From NCBI GenBank assembly GCA_963769665.1, contig CAVYMQ010000002.1, forward strand, positions 310,001 through 374,000: a DNA stretch of 64,000 bases, given 5' to 3'. The notes under the pieces are model-generated. The model was given only the letters and a program-made list of their open reading frames with translations, had not been told where the DNA came from and searched no databases. A program made the position numbers and the translations under genes. The stretch is from JACCTU01 sp963769665 (GTDB lineage: Bacteria > Actinomycetota > Thermoleophilia > Gaiellales > Gaiellaceae). Shown piece by piece: positions 39,619-49,066 of the stretch. Position 1 is the first letter of the stretch, and the number at the start of each line of letters is the position of its first letter.

Positions 39619-40016
39619 CACTCGCTCCTGATCGCGGTCGTGGTCAGCTTGGCCTCCTGAATCGCCTGCTGCGGGACGGGCGGTGTGCCCTTCTTGATCG
39701 ACCTGACCCCGAGCAGCCCGAGCACGGCGACCAGCACGAAGAGGAAGAGGGTGACGATCAGCAGCGCGAGCCAGGTCGCCAGGAAGGTCGCGAGCCCGGC
39801 GGCGATCGTCGCGAAGAGGAAGCCGAAGGCGAAGACGGCGAAGACGGCCGCGCCGGCCGCGAGACCGAGCCCGACGCCGATCGCCGAGGCCTTTTGCTTG
39901 AGCTCGAGGGCCGCCAGCTCGAGCTCGAGCCGGACGAGCGTGCTGACGCGCTCGGAGACCGCCTTGACCGCGCCGGCGAGGCCGCGGTGTCCGTTGTTAG
40001 TCGCGCGGGTGTGCAT
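39618..40016 (-). CDS. Holin-X (actinobacterial phage-holin-like) family membrane protein
   Basis: A 132-residue protein: an amphipathic amino part (VSERVSTLVRLELELAALEL) and two long hydrophobic helices (AAGAAVFAVFAFGFLFATIA and ATWLALLIVTLFLFVLVAVL). This fits the Holin-X/DUF1469 family, which despite its name is chromosomal and linked to envelope stress in actinobacteria. Its stop overlaps the DUF3618 start. Confidence 0.82.
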   Translation of the reverse strand: MHTRATNNGHRGLAGAVKAVSERVSTLVRLELELAALELKQKASAIGVGLGLAAGAAVFAVFAFGFLFATIAAGLATFLATWLALLIVTLFLFVLVAVLGLLGVRSIKKGTPPVPQQAIQEAKLTTTAIRSE

Positions 40017-40362
40017 GGCCCCGCCAGTCGACGACCTTTGCCAGGAAGTAGCCGCCCACGATCGCCCCGCCGAGCACGGCCCAGGGGCTCGGGCCCTTTC
40101 GTTTCGACGACGGCTTCGGCCGACTGCCGAGCTGCGGGCCCCCCGGAGCGCTCCGCGGCGCGCCCGGCTGCTCGTTCGTCGGAGCCTCGCCCTTTGCGCG
40201 CTTGACCATCAGGCTGGGCTTGAGCTTTCGCAGGAACTCGGCGTCGCCGGCGAGCTCGTCCGAGAGCTTCGCCTTGACGCCGTCGTCGGCCGCGGTGCGG
40301 TCGGCGAGCTCCTCGAGCTTGTCGGCGCCCCGATCGACGACCTGGTCTGCCTTGGTCGTCAC
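39997..40362 (-). CDS. Hypothetical single-helix membrane protein
   Basis: A 121-residue protein with a charged, helical amino half (VDRGADKLEELADRTAADD), a Pro/Lys-rich linker and one C-terminal helix (PWAVLGGAIVGGYFLAKVVD). GTG at 40362 overlaps the stop of the tiny gene before it (GTGA). The end overlaps the holin-like gene by 20 bases. No family assigned. Confidence 0.7.
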   Translation of the reverse strand: MTTKADQVVDRGADKLEELADRTAADDGVKAKLSDELAGDAEFLRKLKPSLMVKRAKGEAPTNEQPGAPRSAPGGPQLGSRPKPSSKRKGPSPWAVLGGAIVGGYFLAKVVDWRGHAHPRD

Positions 40363-40490
40363 TTCTTCGCCGGAGGCGCTTCGCCGGTGGCGATCCGCCA
40401 GATCCGCGAGGCCGCGCGGCGTGACGCCATCGTCGCGGCGGCGGCGAGGAGGGCGTAGAGACCTGTCCAGAGAGCTTTGCGTAGCAGCAT
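40359..40490 (-). CDS. Small membrane protein (43 residues)
   Basis: MLLRKALWTGLYALLAAAAT, then MASRRAASRIWRIATGEAPP and AKK. One transmembrane helix followed by a basic tail. The ATG at 40490 has GAGG six bases upstream and the stop overlaps the next gene as GTGA, which supports translation despite the small size. First gene of the five-gene membrane cluster ending with YihY. Confidence 0.65.
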   Translation of the reverse strand: MLLRKALWTGLYALLAAAATMASRRAASRIWRIATGEAPPAKK

Positions 40491-40531
40491 GCTTGCCCTC
40501 TTTCCGCGCCCCGAACGGGGCAAACGTCGAC

Positions 40532-40843
40532 CTACTGGGTGGGCGCCTCGGGCGGGCGGATCGAGCCGAAGGTCGACTCGTAGCCGGTCATGTTGGTGTT
40601 CAGTGCCTTCAGCACCTCGAAGAGGAGCGCGACGGGGATGCGGACGCGCGATACGACCAGGACCGGCACCTGCACCGGCGCGTCTGCGTCGTCCGCGTCC
40701 TCCGGCTCGACGACCTGCTGCATGACCCCGAAGTCGAGCGTGAACTCGTAGGGCGTGTGCCAGACGTTCAGAACGTTCGCGTAGGTCCCGCCCTCGAGCT
40801 CAGGGGGTACGTCCAGCTTCAGCTCGATGGGCCGCTCCGGCAT
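40532..40843 (-). CDS. DUF3467 protein
   Basis: A 103-residue protein matching DUF3467: YANVLNVWHTPYEFTLDFGV, then SRVRIPVALLFEVLKALNTN. Function unknown across the family. ATG at 40843, divergent from argR by 33 bases. Confidence 0.8.
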   Translation of the reverse strand: MPERPIELKLDVPPELEGGTYANVLNVWHTPYEFTLDFGVMQQVVEPEDADDADAPVQVPVLVVSRVRIPVALLFEVLKALNTNMTGYESTFGSIRPPEAPTQ

Positions 40844-40876
40844 CCCGTGATCCTAGAGCGATAACAATGCAGGCGT

Positions 40877-41356
40877 ATGCAGAGCGAGAGCGTGCTCGGG
40901 AAGGCGGAGCGCCAGCGGCTGATCGCGAGCGTCGTCACTCGCAAGCGGATCGGCACGCAGTTCGAGCTCCTCGCCGCGCTCGCCGACGCGGGCTGCAGCG
41001 TCACGCAGGCAACCGTCTCGCGCGACCTCCGGGAGCTGGGTCTCGAGAAGGCGCACGACTCGCTCGGCAGGCCGCGCTACGTGCTCCCGGAGACCAGGCG
41101 GCCAGATCCGAGGGACGCGCTCCGTCGCGTGCTCGGCGAGTTCGGCCGCGTGGTCACACCGGCGCAGAACATCGTGGTCGTCCATTCCGAGCTTGGCTCG
41201 GCGCCCGCGATCGCGCGAGCTCTCGACCGCGTGGAGCACGCGCTGATCGTCGGGACGCTTGCAGGCGACGACACGTGCCTGCTGATCGCGCGCGACTCGA
41301 ACGACGCAGCAACGCTGGCGCGCGAGCTCGAAGAGCTGCTCGGTCAGTCCTCGTAG
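40877..41356 (+). CDS. argR: ArgR-type arginine repressor
   Basis: A 159-residue ArgR. The N-terminal winged helix contains VTQATVSRDLRELGLEKA and the C-terminal hexamer domain contains NIVVVHSELGSAPAIARALD and GTLAGDDTCLLIARD, the last being the arginine-binding loop. It controls arginine synthesis; no arg operon is nearby in the window. ATG at 40877; no Shine-Dalgarno sequence is seen, so the transcript may be leaderless. Confidence 0.9.
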   Translation: MQSESVLGKAERQRLIASVVTRKRIGTQFELLAALADAGCSVTQATVSRDLRELGLEKAHDSLGRPRYVLPETRRPDPRDALRRVLGEFGRVVTPAQNIVVVHSELGSAPAIARALDRVEHALIVGTLAGDDTCLLIARDSNDAATLARELEELLGQSS

Positions 41357-41601
41357 TCGTCGAGCGCGTCGAAGTCGGCCTTCGTCAGCTCGAGCGTCAC
41401 GCTGCCCTCGACGATCGTCACCACCCGCTCCGCCGGCACGTACTTCGCCTTCTTGAGCAGCCCTGGATCGACGGCGAGCCCGTCGAAGATGTCGGCGTTC
41501 TTGTCGCCGAGCACCTCGCGGACGACGCCGACCTTCTCGCCGTCGCTCGACACGACCTCCCAACCCGGCTCGACGACGAGCCACGCGACGGGATCGGGCA
41601 T
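41344..41601 (-). CDS. PRC-barrel-like small protein
   Basis: An 85-residue protein with a PRC-barrel pattern: WEVVSSDGEKVGVVREVLGD and YVPAERVVTIVEGSVTLELT. ATG at 41601 shares one base with the stop of the upstream gene (TGATG); the end overlaps argR by 13 bases, tail to tail. Role unknown. Confidence 0.7.
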   Translation of the reverse strand: MPDPVAWLVVEPGWEVVSSDGEKVGVVREVLGDKNADIFDGLAVDPGLLKKAKYVPAERVVTIVEGSVTLELTKADFDALDDYED

Positions 41602-42239
41602 CAGACCGGCCGACCGTCCACGTACCAGACGGGGCCCTGCGTCGCCCACGGCTTCGTGTCGGAGAGGGCGTGCAGGATGTGCACCTCGCCGCGGATGTCT
41701 GCGCTGTCGAGCCGCTCGAGGCAGCGCCGCACCATGCCGGGCGCGGCGCCGTACCCGAACTTCCGCGCGCAACGGAATCGGAACGCCGGCCGCTCGTCGA
41801 TGCGGGCGGGGTTGATCGGCGCCGCGAGCAGCGCACCCTGTTCCAGGTGTTCGGTCGAGCGCAGCTCGAGCTCGGCGTAGACGTCGCTCCAGTCGGGGGG
41901 CAGGGCGTCCACTTCCACGTCCCAGGCAGCGGCGAGGCTCGCGCGCGGCTTCTCGGGTCGGGGCGCCGACCGGGTGCTCGAGACGAGCACCAGCACGCCG
42001 TCGAGCCACTCGGCGTCGACGCGGCGGAGGCCGCGCAACGCGAGGTCGGGAAGCGGCGTCCCCGTTCGTGAAACGACGAAGCGGACGACCTTGCCGTGGC
42101 GGCCGGGGTTCAGGGACAGGAGCAGCGCGGCGGCGCGGCGCGCAGCGTCCTCGTCGGCGAAGCGCACGAGGATGCTGGCCTCCTCCCAGTCCTTCGGCAG
42201 CTCCTGCAGGAGCGCGCGGAAATCGTCTGCGAGAGCCAC
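41601..42239 (-). CDS. Hypothetical protein
   Basis: A 212-residue soluble protein without recognisable family: VALADDFRALLQELPKDWEE, a middle with VDALPPDWSDVYAELELRST, and a C-terminal part RCARKFGYGAAPGMVRRCLE. GTG at 42239; divergent from the E1 alpha gene by 24 bases. Co-transcribed with the PRC-barrel gene. Confidence 0.7.
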   Translation of the reverse strand: MALADDFRALLQELPKDWEEASILVRFADEDAARRAAALLLSLNPGRHGKVVRFVVSRTGTPLPDLALRGLRRVDAEWLDGVLVLVSSTRSAPRPEKPRASLAAAWDVEVDALPPDWSDVYAELELRSTEHLEQGALLAAPINPARIDERPAFRFRCARKFGYGAAPGMVRRCLERLDSADIRGEVHILHALSDTKPWATQGPVWYVDGRPV

Positions 42240-42263
42240 GGGCAGGAGCGTACACTGGCGCCC

Positions 42264-43238
42264 GTGGCGAAAGTCGAGGCGAAGAAAAAGGGCCTGAGCG
42301 ACGAGCGGCTGCGCGATTTCCTGCGCGAGATGCTGCTCATCCGGCGCTTCGAGGAGATGGTCGAGGAGCGGTTCCGGGCCGGCGAGCTGCCGGGGTTCCT
42401 GCATGTCGCGATCGGCCAGGAGGCCGTCGCGGTGGGCGTCTGCGCCGCCCTCGAGGAGGACGACGTGATCGCCTCGACCCATCGCGCTCACGGGCACACG
42501 CTCGCGCGGGGCACCTCGCCGAACGCGTTGATGGCCGAGCTGTACGGAAAGTTCGAGGGCTGCTCGCACGGCTACGGCGGCTCGATGCACCTCTACGACA
42601 TCGAGCGTGGAAACCTCGGTGCGAACGCCGTCGTCGGCGGCGGGCTGCCCGCGATCACCGGTGCCGCGCTCGCGTTCAAGTTCAGGAAGGAGCCGCGCGT
42701 CGCGCTCGCCTTCTTCGGCGACGGCGCGACGAACATCGGGACGTTCCACGAGTCGCTCAACCTGGCGCAGCTCTGGAACGTGCCTGCGGTCTTCTGCCTC
42801 GAGAACAACTGGTGGGCGGAGTCGACGCCGAACTCGCAGCACTCGCCGATCACGGACTTCACCCAGCGCGCGGTCGCATACGGCATGCACTCGATCAAGG
42901 TCGGCGGCCAGGAGATCGAGCCGGTCTACAACGCCGCGGCCGAGGCGATCGACCACGCTCGCCGCGGGGACGGGCCGGTGCTGCTGGTGGTCGACACGTA
43001 CCGCCTCGTCGGGCACTACGTCGGCGACCCGCAGGTCTACCGCCCGAAGGGCGAGCTCCAGGAGCTCAAGGAGACGCAGGACCCGATCACGAAGCTCCGC
43101 GAGCGGCTCGGCGTCCCCGACGACGAGTGGGAGCAGCTCGACGCGGAGGTGACGCGCGAGGTCGAGGAGTCGGTCGAGTTCGCGAAGAACGGCACCGACC
43201 CGCAGCCGGAAGACGCCCTGAAGAACATCTATGCCTGA
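42264..43238 (+). CDS. 2-oxoacid/acetoin dehydrogenase E1 alpha subunit
   Basis: A 324-residue thiamine diphosphate enzyme subunit. The cofactor motif GDGATNIGTFHESLNL...CLENN (GDG-X25-NN) begins near residue 152; the phosphorylation-loop region GCSHGYGGSMHLYD and substrate channel EDDVIASTHRAHGHTLARG are kept. It most resembles AcoA/PdhA-type two-subunit E1. Branched-chain, pyruvate or acetoin specificity cannot be decided. GTG at 42264; stop overlaps the E1 beta start by eight bases. Confidence 0.9.
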   Translation: MAKVEAKKKGLSDERLRDFLREMLLIRRFEEMVEERFRAGELPGFLHVAIGQEAVAVGVCAALEEDDVIASTHRAHGHTLARGTSPNALMAELYGKFEGCSHGYGGSMHLYDIERGNLGANAVVGGGLPAITGAALAFKFRKEPRVALAFFGDGATNIGTFHESLNLAQLWNVPAVFCLENNWWAESTPNSQHSPITDFTQRAVAYGMHSIKVGGQEIEPVYNAAAEAIDHARRGDGPVLLVVDTYRLVGHYVGDPQVYRPKGELQELKETQDPITKLRERLGVPDDEWEQLDAEVTREVEESVEFAKNGTDPQPEDALKNIYA

Positions 43239-44211
43239 GCTGACCTACCGCGAAGCCGTCCGCGACACGCTCGCAACCGCCATGCGGCAGGACTCCGACG
43301 TCTTCCTCATGGGCGAGGACATCGCCGAGATGGGCGGCTCGATGGGCGTGACGCACGGCCTCGTCGACGAGTTCGGCCCCGAGCGCGTGCGCAACACGCC
43401 GATCTCGGAGATGGCGATCGTCGGCGCGGGCATCGGCGCGGCGATGCAGGGGATGCGCCCCGTCGTCGAGATCATGTACGAGGACTTCCTCACGCTCTCG
43501 ACGGAGCAGATCGTCAACCAGGCGGCGAAGCACCGCTACATGTCGGGCGGCCAGCTGAAGGTGCCGCTGACGATCCGCACGCAGGGCGGTGCCGGCTGGT
43601 CGCCGGGCGCGCAGCACGCGCAGCAGCTCGAGGCCTGGTTCGTGCACATCCCCGGGCTGAAGGTGATCTTCCCGTCGACGCCGACGGACGTGCGCGGGAT
43701 GCTCTGGTCGGCGATCTACGACGACAACCCGGTGATCGTCTTCGAGCACCGGCTGCTCTACCCGGTGAAGGAGGACGTGCCGGAGAAGCTCGAGCCGATC
43801 CCGTTCGGTGAGGCCCGCGTCGTGCGCGAGGGCGAGGACGTGACGGTGATCGCGACCGGCCCGATGGTGCACCGCTCGCTCGAGGCGGCGGAGGAGGCGG
43901 AGAAGAACGGCGTCTCGGTCGAGGTGATCGACCCGCGCTCGCTCCAGCCGCTCGACGAGGACACGATCGTGAAGTCGGTAAAGAAGACGAACCGCGCTGT
44001 GGTCACGCACGAGGCGGTCACGCGCATGGGCTTCGGAGCGGAGGTGGCGTCGGTGATCCAGTACCAGGCGTTCGACTGGCTCGACGCGCCGATCGAGCGG
44101 GTGGGGGCGAAGTTCGCGCCGCTCGCGTTCGCGCCGGTGATGGAGCAGTTCCTCATCCCCGGCCCCGAGGACGTGCTGGAGGGCATCTACCGGACGGTCG
44201 GGAAGAGGTGA
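43231..44211 (+). CDS. 2-oxoacid dehydrogenase E1 beta subunit
   Basis: A 326-residue beta subunit: TYREAVRDTLATAMRQDSDV at the start, VFLMGEDIAEMGGSMGVTHG, and the transketolase C-terminal domain (VTVIATGPMVHRSLEAAEEA). It forms an alpha2beta2 enzyme with the previous gene that decarboxylates the oxoacid. ATG at 43231. Confidence 0.92.
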   Translation: MPELTYREAVRDTLATAMRQDSDVFLMGEDIAEMGGSMGVTHGLVDEFGPERVRNTPISEMAIVGAGIGAAMQGMRPVVEIMYEDFLTLSTEQIVNQAAKHRYMSGGQLKVPLTIRTQGGAGWSPGAQHAQQLEAWFVHIPGLKVIFPSTPTDVRGMLWSAIYDDNPVIVFEHRLLYPVKEDVPEKLEPIPFGEARVVREGEDVTVIATGPMVHRSLEAAEEAEKNGVSVEVIDPRSLQPLDEDTIVKSVKKTNRAVVTHEAVTRMGFGAEVASVIQYQAFDWLDAPIERVGAKFAPLAFAPVMEQFLIPGPEDVLEGIYRTVGKR

Positions 44212-44233
44212 CCCGCCTGACTCCGCCCTCCAT

Positions 44234-44347
44234 GCCTCTGGCGCGCGAGCACACGGCGCCATGCCGCGTCCTCAGTCGCGCCCGTATCACTGCGGATACG
44301 GGCGCTCCCTGCGTCCTTGCCTGGCTTGGTGCTCGCACCCCAGAGGC
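44234..44347 (+). ncRNA. Long inverted-repeat structure between E1 beta and E2 genes
   Basis: GCCTCTGGCGCGCGAGCAC (44234-44252) pairs with GTGCTCGCACCCCAGAGGC (44329-44347) over 16 of 19 bases with one internal three-base mismatch. Nested inside is a perfect eleven-base hairpin GCGCCCGTATC/GATACGGGCGC (44278-44305). It occupies the only large gap in the operon. No T tract follows either stem. Could be a structured mRNA element, a partial terminator or a small mobile palindromic element; type label is tentative. Confidence 0.45.
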
Positions 44348-44373
44348 GTGGCAACGGAGTCAGACGGATCACC

Positions 44374-45609
44374 ATGGCGACTGAGATCAAGCTCCCGCGG
44401 CTCGGGCAGGGCATGGAGTCGGGGACGATCGTCAAGTGGCTGAAGAGCGAGGGCGACGCCGTCAAGAAGGGCGAGCCGCTCTACGAGCTCGACACGGACA
44501 AGGTGACGCAGGAGGTCGAGGCCGACGCCACCGGCGTGCTGCTGAAGATCGCCGTGCAGGAAGGTGAGGTGCCGGTCGGGCAGACGGTCGCCGTGATCGG
44601 CGAGCAGGGCGAAGAGGTCGCGATCGAGGTCGCGCCGGAGGAGCCGCAGACCGAGGGCTCTCGCGCACCCGCGCGCGACGCCGAGCGGGAGCGGGGCCAG
44701 GACGCGTCCGCCCAGGCCGAGCCCGCCGCAAGTGGCTCAGAGCCACAAAGTCCGTCGAACGGGCGGATCAAGGCGTCGCCGCTCGCACGCCGGATCGCCC
44801 GGGAGCGCGGAGTCGAGCTTTCCTCCATCCGTGGGACGGGTCCGGACGGCCGGATCGTCGCCGAGGACGTCGAGCGCGCGCCGGCCGAAAAGGAGCTTGT
44901 GGCTCAGAGCCACAAACTCGAAGCGCCGGGCGAGGTGGAGATCGTCCCGCTCACGTCGATCCGCAAGACCATTGCGCGCCGGCTGACCGAGGCGTGGACG
45001 GTGCCGGTGTTCCAGTTGACCATCGACGTCGACATGACCCGCTCGGTTGCGCTTCGCGAGCGGCTCGTCACACGGATGGGCGACGGTGCGAAGCCGACGC
45101 TCTCGGATGTCTTGACGAAGATCTCCGCGAGCGCGCTGATGCGGAACCGCGCCGTCAACGCGCACTTCGGTGAGGAAGGAATCAAGCGCTTCCCGACCGC
45201 GAACGTCGGCATCGCCGTTGCGGCGCCACAGGGTCTCGTTGTTCCGGTGATCCAGCGAGCGGAGTCGCTCTCGATCCCCGAGATCGCGGACGCACGCGCG
45301 GAGCTCGTCGGTCGCGCTCGCGACAACAAGCTGCGCCAGGGCGATCTCGACGGCGGGACGTTCACGATCTCGAACCTCGGCATGTTCGGCGTGCAGCAGT
45401 TCATCGCCGTGCTGAACCCGCCGCAGGCTGCGATCCTCGCGGTCGGCTCCGTCGAGGAGCGGCCGGTCGCGCGCGACGGGGAGGTCGTCGTGCGCCCGAT
45501 GATGACGGTGACGCTCACGTGCGACCACCGCACGGTCGACGGCGCGGATGGCGCGCGGTTCCTCGAAGACGTGAAGGCGTTCCTCGAAGAGCCGGGTCTC
45601 GCGCTTTGA
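44374..45609 (+). CDS. 2-oxoacid dehydrogenase E2 (dihydrolipoyl acyltransferase)
   Basis: A 411-residue E2. One lipoyl domain with Lys43 in LDTDKVTQEV, a linker, a peripheral subunit-binding domain (RIKASPLARRIARERGVELS), a second linker, and the catalytic domain ending with the active-site CDHRTVDGADG (His385, Asp389). It moves acyl groups from E1 to CoA. Both linkers carry the same 18-base palindrome in different reading frames. ATG at 44374; no strong Shine-Dalgarno sequence. Confidence 0.93.
   Translation: MATEIKLPRLGQGMESGTIVKWLKSEGDAVKKGEPLYELDTDKVTQEVEADATGVLLKIAVQEGEVPVGQTVAVIGEQGEEVAIEVAPEEPQTEGSRAPARDAERERGQDASAQAEPAASGSEPQSPSNGRIKASPLARRIARERGVELSSIRGTGPDGRIVAEDVERAPAEKELVAQSHKLEAPGEVEIVPLTSIRKTIARRLTEAWTVPVFQLTIDVDMTRSVALRERLVTRMGDGAKPTLSDVLTKISASALMRNRAVNAHFGEEGIKRFPTANVGIAVAAPQGLVVPVIQRAESLSIPEIADARAELVGRARDNKLRQGDLDGGTFTISNLGMFGVQQFIAVLNPPQAAILAVGSVEERPVARDGEVVVRPMMTVTLTCDHRTVDGADGARFLEDVKAFLEEPGLAL
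44732..44749. repeat. Palindromic repeat, copy 1 (E2 linker)
   Basis: GTGGCTCAGAGCCACAAA, containing the 15-base palindrome GTGGCTC-A-GAGCCAC. Here it is read as SGSEPQS. Identical copy at 44899. Confidence 0.75.
44899..44916. repeat. Palindromic repeat, copy 2 (E2 linker)
   Basis: The same 18 bases as copy 1, here flanked to give the perfect 19-base palindrome TTGTGGCTCAGAGCCACAA and read in another frame as VAQSHK. Confidence 0.75.
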
Positions 45610-45941
45610 CCGTCTGGTATTCGGTGCGCGACCTCGACGCGGCGCGGCAGTTCTACCGCGAGCGGCTGGGCTTTACCGAGCTGATGTTCGACGCGAACGA
45701 GGGCTGGTCGAAGCTCGAGCGAAGCGGGATGGAGATCGCGCTGACGACCGGCGAGCCGGAGCAGGGCGGAGTCGCGCACATCGAGGTCGACGACGTGAAG
45801 GAAGAAGCAGCACGCCTGCGGGCGGAAGGCGTCGAGGTCGGGGTCGTGTTCGAGCTGCACGGCGAGATGCGTCTGCTCGAGGTCGTCGATCCCGACGGCA
45901 ACCGCGTCGAGCTCGGCCAGGACGTCTCCAAGGATTCGTGA
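45606..45941 (+). CDS. Glyoxalase/VOC-family protein
   Basis: A 111-residue single VOC domain: VWYSVRDLDAARQFYRERLG, IEVDDVKEEAARLRAEGVEV, and RLLEVVDPDGNRVELGQ with the usual terminal Glu. TTG at 45606 overlaps the E2 stop (TTGA), so it is translated with the dehydrogenase genes and may detoxify or process a related metabolite. Confidence 0.82.
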   Translation: MTVWYSVRDLDAARQFYRERLGFTELMFDANEGWSKLERSGMEIALTTGEPEQGGVAHIEVDDVKEEAARLRAEGVEVGVVFELHGEMRLLEVVDPDGNRVELGQDVSKDS

Positions 45942-45942
45942 C

Positions 45943-46392
45943 GTGATCCGGGAAGGCGGCCAGCAGGACGTCCGTTTCCTGCGCGACATGCTGCGCCACG
46001 CCTACTACTGGCGCTCGCGCGACACCGAGTTCCCGATCACCCGCTACGTCAACGCCTGGGGCCGCGACGGCGACCGTGCCCTGATCGCGCTGGACGACTT
46101 CCACGAGGTCGGGGCCGCTTGGTACCGCGTCTACAGCGAGAAGGAGCCGGGCTTCGGCTTCGTCGACGCGGCGACGCCCGAGTTGACGATCGGCGTCGTG
46201 CCCTCCCGGCGGGGAAAGGGGATCGGCTCCTCGCTCCTGGACGCCCTGCTGGAGCAGGCGCGCGGAGATGGTTTCGCCCGGATCAGCCTCTCGGTCGAGA
46301 AGACGAACCCGGCCGTCCACCTCTATGAGAGCCGGGGTTTTCGAACCGTCCAGGGTGACGGCGACCTCTTGATGGTGGCTGAGCTGACCTAA
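45943..46392 (+). CDS. GNAT N-acetyltransferase
   Basis: A 149-residue single GNAT domain. The acetyl-CoA loop is VVPSRRGKGIGSSLLDALLE and the terminal strand LYESRGFRTV is typical. Substrate unknown. GTG at 45943, one base after the stop of the glyoxalase gene. Confidence 0.85.
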   Translation: MIREGGQQDVRFLRDMLRHAYYWRSRDTEFPITRYVNAWGRDGDRALIALDDFHEVGAAWYRVYSEKEPGFGFVDAATPELTIGVVPSRRGKGIGSSLLDALLEQARGDGFARISLSVEKTNPAVHLYESRGFRTVQGDGDLLMVAELT

Positions 46393-46401
46393 CCTGGAGG
46401 G

Positions 46402-46428
46402 TAGTAGGTATCTTTTCCATACCTACTA
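46402..46428. promoter_or_regulatory. Perfect inverted repeat upstream of lon (candidate operator)
   Basis: TAGTAGGTAT-N7-ATACCTACTA, ten perfect base pairs around a seven-base T/C spacer, 16 bases before the lon GTG and just before its GAGGAG ribosome site. It differs from the HspR HAIR element (CTTGAGT-N7-ACTCAAG), the usual actinobacterial lon/clpB operator. An HxlR regulator is encoded directly after lon. Confidence 0.6.
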
Positions 46429-46443
46429 GTCGAGGAGCGATTC

Positions 46444-48712
<2,269 letters not shown>

Positions 48713-48729
<17 letters not shown>

Positions 48730-49045
48730 CACGACCCAGGAGCTGCCCGAGGAGGTCGCCCGTGCGGCCGACCTCCTCGGGCGCCGCTGGGTGCTCGCGA
48801 TCGTCTACGCCTCGCACGGTGGCGCGATCCGGTTCAACGAGTTCAAGCGCACGATCGTCGGCATCACGCCGAAGACGCTTGCGCAGCGCCTCGAGGAGCT
48901 CGAGCAGGCGGGGATCCTCGAGCGCATCGTGCTGGAGGGCCGCCCGCCGCGTGTCGAGTACCGCCTGACCGACGCGGGTCGCCGCCTCCGCGCCCTCGTG
49001 CGCGCGCTCGACCACTGCGCCGGCGACCTCTGCGGCGGGCGCTGA
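48713..49045 (+). CDS. HxlR-family transcriptional regulator
   Basis: A 110-residue winged-helix regulator: AADLLGRRWVLAIVYASHGG, then ITPKTLAQRLEELEQAGILE and PRVEYRLTDAGRRLRALV. HxlR proteins respond to electrophiles or redox. The only cysteines are two near the C-terminus (HCAGDLCGG), an uncommon place. GTG at 48713 lies inside lon, so it is co-expressed with it and could bind the inverted repeat upstream of lon. Confidence 0.88.
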
Positions 49046-49066
49046 CCCGCCGATACGATCCCGCCC

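Noticed and set aside
46402..46428. Terminator after the GNAT gene
   Set aside because: The stem is AT-containing and perfect but no T tract follows, and it lies directly before the lon ribosome site, so an operator is more likely.
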